Assembly: GCA_033032865.1 (NCBI GenBank)
Contig: JAWHQI010000148.1
Span: 2,189,501 to 2,253,500 of the forward strand
Origin: Dactylorhiza incarnata
Lineage: Eukaryota > Streptophyta > Magnoliopsida > Asparagales > Orchidaceae
Reading direction: 5' to 3'
DNA: 64,000 nucleotides
In this document: positions 57,453 to 64,000 of the stretch, piece by piece
Layout: each line of letters opens with the position of its first letter
Numbering within the stretch: the first letter of the stretch is position 1
Translations under genes and position numbers: made by a program
Notes under the pieces: model-generated
Told to the model about the DNA's origin: nothing
Seen by the model: the letters and a program-made list of their open reading frames with translations, nothing else
The model's database searches: none

Positions 57453-58917
57453 AGCTTTGAGAAGGCCAAAGGCATGAAGCAGTTGGACATTGCTATGCAA
57501 GAGGAGATGGATGCTCTCAAGAAGAATGAGACTTGGTCTCTAGTGCCCAGGCCCAAGGGCATTACCCCTGTGACATGCAAATGGGTTTATAAGCTCAAGA
57601 AGAAAGCTGACGGCACGATCGAGCGATATAAGGCTCGCCTTGTGGCTCGCGGGTTCTCACAACAATATGGGGAAGATTATGATGAGACATTCAGTCCAGT
57701 GGCAAAGATGACCTCGGTTCGATTTGTTATTGCTTTGGCGTCATCCAGTGGATGGGAGATTTGGCAGCTCGACGTGAAGAATGCCTTCTTATACGACGAG
57801 ATTGACAAGGATATCTTCATGATCCAACCGCCGGGTTTCATCTCCGAGGATTGTCCGGACTACGTCTGCAAACTGAAGAAGGCCCTGTATGGGTTGAAGC
57901 AAGCGCCTCGGGCGTGGTATGGAAAGATCGCAGAGTATCTTCTATTCTGCGGGTTCTTTGCTTCAGACTCTGATTCTAGCTTGTTTGTCAAGAAGGAGGG
58001 GTGCTTCAGGTTATTATTCTGCTGCATGTGGATGACATGATTATCACCGGGAACCCGAAGGAGGCAGTAGCTAGGCTGAGAGTCGAGCTTGCTATAAGAT
58101 TTGAGATGAAGGATCTGGGTGAGCTTCACCATTTTCTTAGACTCGAGGTTCAGAGGCGGGAGAGCGGAGTGCTCGTTTCTCAGGCTGGATATGCGGAGCG
58201 GATTGTTCAACGATTCGGCATGGAGGAAGGGAAGAGCAGCTCTATACCTCTGGAACAGCATCATAAACTTTGGAAGGATGAGGGGAGAGTTCTATCTGAT
58301 CCATTGGTGTTCCGAGCTCTGGTTGGGATCTTGATCTACTTGACGATCACAAGGCCTGATATTGCATATGCAGTTGGCAAGGTGAGTCGGTACATGGCGG
58401 AACCACGGAAACCTCATCTTCTGGCGGCGAAAGGAATTTTGAAGTATGTGAAGTCGACCTCTGATTTGGGTCTCCTATACTGGAGAGGGTCAAGCTTGGA
58501 GTTGCTTGGATATATAGATGCTGATTACGGGGGAGACATGGATGATCGGAGATCAACGTCTGGTTTTGTCTTTATGACAGGCCCCACAGCAATTTCTTGG
58601 TGCAGCAAAAAGCAAGACTCGGTGTCCGTATCTACCACAGATGCGGAATATAAGGCTTCGGCCTTGGCAGCTCAGGAAGCCGTTTGGCTCAGGAGGTTGG
58701 TGGAGGACGTTCATGAGGAGGTTCAAGGTCCCACTATTCTACGCGGGGACAATGAGAGTGCTCTCAAACTGGTTAATAATCCAGTCTATCACGCGAGGAC
58801 CAAGCATATTGAGATTGAGCTCCATTTCATTCGTGAAAAGGTGTTGGGAGGATCTCTTATGGTCGAGCATGTTCGGAGTTTACTCGGGCTAGTTTCCACT
58901 TCCCACTTCAAGGGGAG
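57453..58917 (+). pseudogene. Reverse transcriptase and RNase H (element F)
   Basis: [55 protein letters not shown] frameshift near 58010 precedes LLHVDDMIITG, where the usual Tyr of the YVDD box is His. RNase H: YIDADYGGDMDDRRSTSG, STTDAEYKA (Asp in place of the usual Glu), RGDNESALKL, RTKHIEIELHFIRE. The final ADIFTK segment is missing: the sequence jumps from MVEHVRS to LLGLVSTSHF just before the PPT, an internal deletion. Confidence 0.88.
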
Positions 58918-60080
58918 TGTTGAAATTATTGAACTGAAGTGGAAGGTGGCCGGCGGTCTGTATATTGGAGAACGCAGTGACTGCATGGTCTGTGTTGGTG
59001 ATCTGCTGGTCTGGCTCTGCCGGTTTGATTCTGGCGGTCAGCTGGTTGGCCGGTTTATTCCTGTTGTTGCGGTCTCTTCCCGGGTTGTTCTGCTTTGGTT
59101 TGTCTATCTTCTGTGTAGAAGTTCGGGCGGTCTGTTCTTGGGTGACTGCTGTGACCGGGCGGTTTATGCTGGGCGATCTGGCGACTTGTCTGGAGTCGGC
59201 CAGATGTTCCTTATTTGCTGTTGGCAATCTCAGGAAGGAGTGTTCTTGTGTTCGGGCGGCTTGTGCGCGGTCTGCTACTGATCTGCAATCTTGGACCAGA
59301 TATTGTCCAAGTGGTGATCGTGCGGTCTGCTCTGTGAGACCGCTGGCGATCTGGCGGGTGGTAACTGTATCTCTCTTGCGGCGGTGACGACATCCGTCTT
59401 TTCGCCTATAAATAGGGGTGCATGGCCCGTCATTCATAACAAGAACTGTAAGAACTAGAGCCTGGGTTATTTCGTGCGGTCTTAACTTTGAGGTCGGGCG
59501 GTCTCGGAAGCAAGTTGACTGTTTGTTGTATTCGCAGGTTTACGATCAGCAGGTTGCGGTCTTCTTCCTTTGTGTTTCCCAGCAGCTTGAAAAAATAGTT
59601 CGGCAGCGGCTTGTCTGCGAACTGGTTTATGATTGTTCTTGTGCTGTTCGCAGCGAGCTCAACGATCAGGCAACCTTCGGCGGTTAGGCGATCTGAGTTG
59701 CGGTCTGGCGATAGCTTCTGTTCTTTGTTCAATTCAATAAGCTGCAGTTCGTGCGGTCTGAGGAGGCGGTCTTGCAGTGCAGGCATCCTATCTGTTTTCT
59801 GTTCTAGCGGTCTCAGGTCAAGCCGGGCGATCTCTGGAGTTCAGCGGTCTATGCGGTCTCTGCTTGTCAAGCCGCCAGTTTTGTTTTTTGGTGTTTTGTT
59901 CTTCTCTCCTCCGTGATTCTTATGAATCATGTCTCTCCATGTATACCTCGCACTGTAATCAAGTATTGTGATTCAATAAAGCTTTGTGTTGCTGTGTGGC
60001 ATATTGTGGTTGTTTGGTTATAACTCAGTTGATGCAACTCCTGCTTACTCCTAAACGATTCAAATCATAAATTTTTAACA
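58918..60080 (+). repeat. 3' LTR of F
   Basis: TGTTGAAATT...TTTTTAACA. TATAAATAG at 59407, AATAAA at 59975. Differs from the 5' LTR mostly by C/T and G/A changes. Confidence 0.9.
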
Positions 60081-60381
60081 ACTCGGGACTCTGTTTTTGC
60101 GGCCGTCAGATCCAGATATTTAAATCCAAAGGTTGGGATTTACTTCTGGGTTATTCTTAGGGTTCGTACAGAGGAGTTTATATATTCTCTTTAACGCCCA
60201 AAACTTTATCTCTAAAAGTGTGAAAGACGGAAGCCGAGAGAAAAACAATGAACAGCGAGGAAGAAGAAGGACTCGTCTTCTTCCATTGCCGGAGCTTCGG
60301 AGCTCCGATTCGCGAGCCGTTTTCAAATCTAGAAAGTGTAGGCCGTTGCGAAACTTTCTATCTGAGTGAAATCTCAGATCT

Positions 60382-60405
60382 ATGGCGAAGAAGAAAGCTC
60401 CTAGG
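60382..60405 (+). other. Candidate gag start exon inside LTR H
   Basis: ATG GCG AAG AAG AAA followed by three codons, then GTAACG (donor-like) at 60406. Reading frame phase 0 fits the gag body at 62056, which itself starts GTG and lacks a nearby upstream ATG in frame, just after TGATTATAG (acceptor-like). H' keeps the same layout (ATG near 48754, Lys/Thr codons, AAGG then GTAACGATC). Splicing would remove the LTR end and PBS from the gag mRNA. Inference from sequence only. Confidence 0.5.
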
Positions 60406-61387
60406 GTAACGATCTTTCCTCCCATTCTTAGGACATGTTTTATCCTCTCATTCCTTTTTCTATGCTTGCATGAGGAATCCCTTTCACCAAATGGGTTAAG
60501 TGTAGGATTTCCTCCAGTTCTTCGGAACTTCGGGTCGATTGTGTCCCTCCCCGGCATATTGCATTTAGAAATCCGGTAGTCGTGCGGATTTAGGCATTCT
60601 GTGAGAAGCCTATTCGTGGCCGTGAGCTCGGATTAGTGATTCTTGGATTGCGACGTTGAATTTAGGTTAAGCCTAGAATGCGTGCCAGAGAATGTCTCCG
60701 TGGAATCTTCTATTGTGTTGCGGGACTTGAGTTTTAGGTGCCTTTTGGGAGCCTAACGGAAGCCCCTTGCTTGGGTGGTTGAATGCAAACCTTCTCCACT
60801 AGATTCGAAGAGGAGTGGTCTTGCACCTCCTTCTTGGTTGTTATTTGCGAAGTCTAAGTCCGCGTGAAAGGATTAGATGCGTAGCTTAATTATGTGGGCA
60901 CTTGATGTGCTAAACCCTTACGGGCCGAGGTGAAGCCGTACCCGCTTCGTGCGATAGATTGCGATGGTTAGAGCACGGGCAAAGCTGAACCGAACCCGTT
61001 TCCATGCAGATCGGTGAGAGGTTCCTACCTCATGTAAGCCGTGTGATCATGGGAGAGGTCGTGGAAGGTGTCTTACCTGGACCGACCAAAAGCTCCATTT
61101 TTCCCCACCTAAGGCTACGTCCTTAGGGTGGAGTGTTTGTGATGAATTGATGTTATGTTAGCCTCATGCGGTTGCTTAGGCGGTTGTGAGGAACCTTTGG
61201 ATGAACCCAACCAACATCATGTGCATACCTAGGTTCCCTTTTACTTGATGCTCAACCTAGAAGATTGATTGTGCTTGAAACCTCACCTTGTGTTGTGTAG
61301 TTTGCACTTTCTTTATATTATTACATGTTGCATGTACGGCTTGCTTGCAGGTTTGTGGTGACACGCCCCTGAGCCGGCTAGATGGCC

Positions 61388-61410
61388 GGGGGGGGGGGGG
61401 GGGGGGGGGG
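61388..61410 (+). repeat. Run of 23 G in LTR H
   Basis: Uninterrupted G tract in the transcribed part of the LTR; the length may be affected by sequencing or assembly error. Confidence 0.9.
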
Positions 61411-62055
61411 AGGGTGGGATCGTTACGCGGTTTGTTGTCAGCTCATAGTTGACCCTCGTTTACCTCTTATTGGATGTTGGTTGCTGGTGCATGTAAGCCT
61501 AGCGGGAAATAGCGGGCGGTGGCCCTTTTGCTGTGTTGGCCCTTGAAGGCCGCCTCTTTCCTGCTTTACATGTATTGCCGGCCAGCATCCCGATGTATGT
61601 TTTGAGTTTCTATACATTTGATAAATGTTAACTCTATTTGTTTCATTCCTGTGATAGTGGACAATTCTAAAAGAAGTTTAATCCAAATGCCTCCGCTTAC
61701 ACTTTTATACTCTCGTGTAGTTGTTGTTCTTTTCTGTTTATCACCTTATAATGCCTAGCTAGTGTGTATAGTATGGTGTGGGGTCCCGGCCGGACCTACT
61801 GTTATATTATTTGTACTGGCAGGGTGTTACAATTTGGTATCGGACTTAGGGCGTCGATCAGTAGTTTAGCAAATTCAAGATGAATTCCTTTTAAGGGGTG
61901 GTGTGCACGGGATGTGCATTCACCTAAAATGACAAAAAACTAATAAGAATGTCCACTTAGGAATTGAAAAACATACTTGTTTGCGGAACCTGAGCGTTCC
62001 ATGATTGTTGTTTGCTATGTTTTTGGTCATTAAATTGTGTATTGCATGATTATAG

Positions 62056-63274
62056 GTGACTAGGAGTGCTGCGGGGCAGTCTTGTCCCCGTAACACCGCT
62101 GAAAGTAGTGCATCGGCTGAGGTGCCAGCGACCACTCCTCCTGCTGAGATGATTAGGTTAATCGTTGAAGCGGTCTTAGCGATGATCAACACTCAACCTC
62201 AAAGGCTTGCACAGGCTGCTATGCCTACTCCGGATGTGGCCCCGGTGGCAGCTACCGCAGTGGAACCTGCAGTGGAACCGAGGGTGGAGATCCCTGTACC
62301 AATGGGTGTAGTGGAACCTGCAGTGGAGCCAAGGGTGGAACGTCAAGTAGAGCTAGTAGCTGTTGCGCGAGCGCGTGATCAACAACTTCAGCACTTTCTA
62401 AGTTTCCATCCTCCAACCTTTTCAGGGACTGGATCCCCAACGGAGGCGGAGGACTGGCTGTCAACAGTTAGAAAAACTCTAAAGGTGACAGAAATGGAAG
62501 AGGCTATGATGGTCACCCTAGCCACCTTCCTCCTTAACGGAGAAGCAGAGCTTTGGTGGGCAGAACAGGAAGCGCATAAGTTTGGAGGTAAGGATATAAC
62601 CGAGATCACTTTGGCGGAGTTCTAAAAGTCATTTCTTCAGAGATATATTCCCTCTGCCTAACGCATTGCATTGCAGAACTAGTTCTTGAAGTTACCTCAA
62701 GGCGATAGCTCGGTGGACGAGTACTTGCACGAGTTCACTAGACTGGGCCGCTATGCGGGTTCTTTGGTAGAAGATGGGGAAATGAAGACGAACAAGTTTT
62801 ATGAAGGTCTTCCAGATGAGTTGAGGCTACTCCTTGTAGGCCCAATGACGTTTGGCTTCCATGTGATGGTGCAAAGCGCCAGATCTCTGGAGTTGGACAT
62901 AAAGAGAGTGCAAGCAAAGGGCGTGGCAAAGAAACCTGAATTTCATGCGCCGACCTCTCAATCTAAATCTGAGTTCAGAACGAACAAAAGGAAGTTCAAG
63001 TCTGCGGAACCAACTCGCTCAAGTGTGTCGGGAGCTACGACTGCACGTGGTCCAATTACATGTTTCACTTGCGGAAAGGTTGGACACAAAGCAAGCGTGT
63101 GTCGCAGTGGTCCCCCGAGGCCAGAGAACCGAGCGATGGACTATGCTCGTGCTGCGGGTCATGCGGAAAAGGGCAAAGCTGCGGAGTCTTCTGCTTCCCA
63201 GCACATTCTGACCCAGCCGAGAGTTTACTCGCTTGGCCAGCAAGAAGCCATACGACAAACTGATGTCGTCACAG
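62056..63274 (+). pseudogene. Gag (element H)
   Basis: Chromovirus-type gag: a Pro/Val-rich N-part with an imperfect repeat VEPAVEPRVE, retrotransposon-gag domain FLSFHPPTFSGTGSPTEAEDWL ... GEAELWW, SSVDEYLHEFTRLGRYA, and the CCHC knuckle CFTCGKVGHKASVC (63060-63100). Three stops lie at 62623-62690 in a conserved stretch (YIPSA...FLKLPQGD). The frame is otherwise continuous to 63274, where the candidate intron begins. Confidence 0.85.
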
Positions 63275-63355
63275 GTATGGATTAGAAGTTAGCTTTTACA
63301 TCTATTTATGATTGATAATGTTGTGTGACTTTATGTTTGATTTGTGTGCAATTAG
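63275..63355 (+). other. Candidate 81 bp intron between gag and protease (H)
   Basis: GTATGG...CAATTAG: GT-AG ends, T-rich, with an in-frame TAG near its start. Its removal joins ...VVT-Gly to FVLIFNYPARALFDTG without frame change; the Gly codon would be split over the junction (G + GT). Length is at the lower plant range. Seen in one copy only. Confidence 0.6.
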
Positions 63356-63831
63356 GTTTCGTCCTAATTTTCAACTATCCGGCGAGAGCTTTATTCGATA
63401 CGGGTGCATCGCACTCTTTTCTGTCTGAGGACTTCGTGGTGCGAATCGGAGTGCCATCTACCTTAGTATAGGATAGATTGGAAGTAGTGCTACCCAATGG
63501 ATCTCGTATGGGTGCGGATAGGAAGAGTCATGTGAAGGTGCGGATTGGAAATCAAGACTTCGACTTAGAAGCATCGTTATTACAGCTAGCTGAATTTGAC
63601 GTGATCTTCGGCATGGACTGGCTCTCGGAGCAGCGAGCATGCATTGATTGCAATTCAAAGGAGATCATTCAGAGAAAGAACACTGGAGACGAAACCACAT
63701 TCACGGGCATGCGAGGTGCGAGCAAGACACTGATGTCTGCTCTCCAGGTGGTTAAGGCGGTGAGAAAGGGCGCGGAGTTGTTCTTCAGGCTTCAGAGCCA
63801 AAGTGTAGTTTATGTGATGTCCCAGTTGTAG
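63356..63831 (+). pseudogene. Aspartic protease (element H)
   Basis: Retropepsin region with ALFDTGASHSFLS (DTG intact, about 63395), DVIFGMDWLSEQ and CIDCNSKEI, as in Tekay-type elements. A TAG near 63469 and a frameshift near 63810 separate it from RT. Confidence 0.85.
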
Positions 63832-64000
63832 TGGAGTATGCCGATGTGTTTCCTAACGAACTCCCTGGGGCTCTTCCTCAGAGAGAGATTGATTTCTGTA
63901 TTGAGCTGGTACCAGGTGCCAAGCCTGTAGCACTTTCACCATACCGAATAGCGCCAAAGGAATTGGCAGAACTGAAGGTTCAGTTTCAAGAGATGCTAGA
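63805..64000 (+). pseudogene. Reverse transcriptase N-terminus (element H), window edge
   Basis: Reads VVVEYADVFPNELPG then REIDFCIELVPGAKP and PYRIAPKELAELK, the start of a gypsy RT. The catalytic core is beyond the window. In a different frame from protease, so a frameshift lies between. Confidence 0.85.

Larger units (their letters stand above)
51932..60080 (+). mobile_element. Copia element F, complete but mutated, with E2 nested
   Basis: 5' LTR 51932-54813 (1172 bp without E2 and its TSD), PBS at 54814, gag and pol 54903-58900, PPT AAGGGGAG (58910-58917), 3' LTR 58918-60080 (1163 bp). TSD ACCCG (51927-51931) versus ACTCG (60081-60085), one transition. LTR ends TGTTAAAATT or TGTTGAAATT and TTTTTAACA. 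No env-like frame. Pol resembles the TNT1-like (Tork) branch, tentatively. Confidence 0.9.
60086..61831 (+). repeat. 5' LTR of H, second part
   Basis: Continues LTR H after F. TATA-like TTTATATATTC at 60177, leader, short start exon (60382-60405), AAGCCGTACCCGC block, a run of 23 G (61388-61410) and the end GGGTGTTACA. Homologous to H' throughout. Confidence 0.85.
51106..64000 (+). mobile_element. Tekay-like gypsy element H with copia F nested in its 5' LTR
   Basis: 5' LTR 51106-51931 plus 60086-61831 (about 2.57 kb without F), then TTTGGTATCGGAC as the PBS region, gag, a gag-protease intron candidate, protease and the start of RT at the window edge. The DTGASHSF protease and the ADVFPNELPG start of RT are chromovirus-like. 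The 3' half is outside the window. Confidence 0.85.

Noticed and set aside
58918..59281. C-terminal extension of F pol into the LTR
   Set aside because: Read-through after the RNase H deletion; it is LTR sequence and not a domain.

Overview
The window is nuclear DNA of a flowering plant and consists almost entirely of nested, decayed LTR retrotransposons. I found no intact host gene, tRNA, rRNA or CRISPR array. The plant origin is clear from Ty1/copia elements with tRNA-Met-type primer binding sites (TGGTATCAGAGC), Sirevirus-type env-like reading frames, Ty3/gypsy elements with TGTAACACC...GTTACA termini (Tekay/Del-like chromovirus) and a Tat-like gag/protease. The clade within angiosperms cannot be fixed from the sequence.

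Layout. 1-7415: 3' part of Sirevirus-like copia element A (integrase, RT, RNase H, motif array with TATA box, env-like frame, PPT, 3' LTR). 7416-9974 (-): Tat-like gypsy fragment G. 10311-13319 (-): 5' end of copia element B', its LTR split by about 1.35 kb of unidentified promoter/leader-like DNA. 13323-14107 (-): piece of a long gypsy LTR of type T. 14133-24397 (+): copia element B, holding solo LTR E1 (18474-19983, TSD GTTAC). Sirevirus-like element C (24398-46576, +) sits in the 3' LTR of B. Inside its integrase lies T, an about 5.6 kb solo gypsy LTR (29036-43244, -), and inside T lies D (29577-38143, -), a non-autonomous copia derivative with TSD AGGAC. The env-like frame of C is cut at 46577 by gypsy G' (3' LTR 46577-47347, -). 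Next come an unidentified composite (47348-51105) around solo LTR H' (48275-50020) and Tekay-like element H (51106 to the window end). The 5' LTR of H holds copia F (51932-60080, TSD ACCCG/ACTCG), whose own 5' LTR holds solo LTR E2 (53063-54767, TSD CAACT, with the empty site visible in the other F LTR). The nesting B > C > G' > H > F > E2 appears six deep.

The coding regions carry many stops and frameshifts. The non-coding control regions are the most interesting part. Nearly every family has its own cluster of short inverted motifs in the LTR, usually upstream of the TATA box. Sirevirus-like A and C repeat their LTR motif after pol, followed by a TATA box about 100 bp before the env-like ATG, so that gene may have its own promoter. 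Some motifs are shared across superfamilies: TTCGTCGAACG in copia A and gypsy H, and a GCGGTAG/CTACC motif in copia B' and gypsy H'. H also shows two candidate introns. One would join a start codon inside the LTR to the gag body, skipping the primer binding site. The other is an 81 bp GT-AG interval between gag and protease that contains an in-frame stop.
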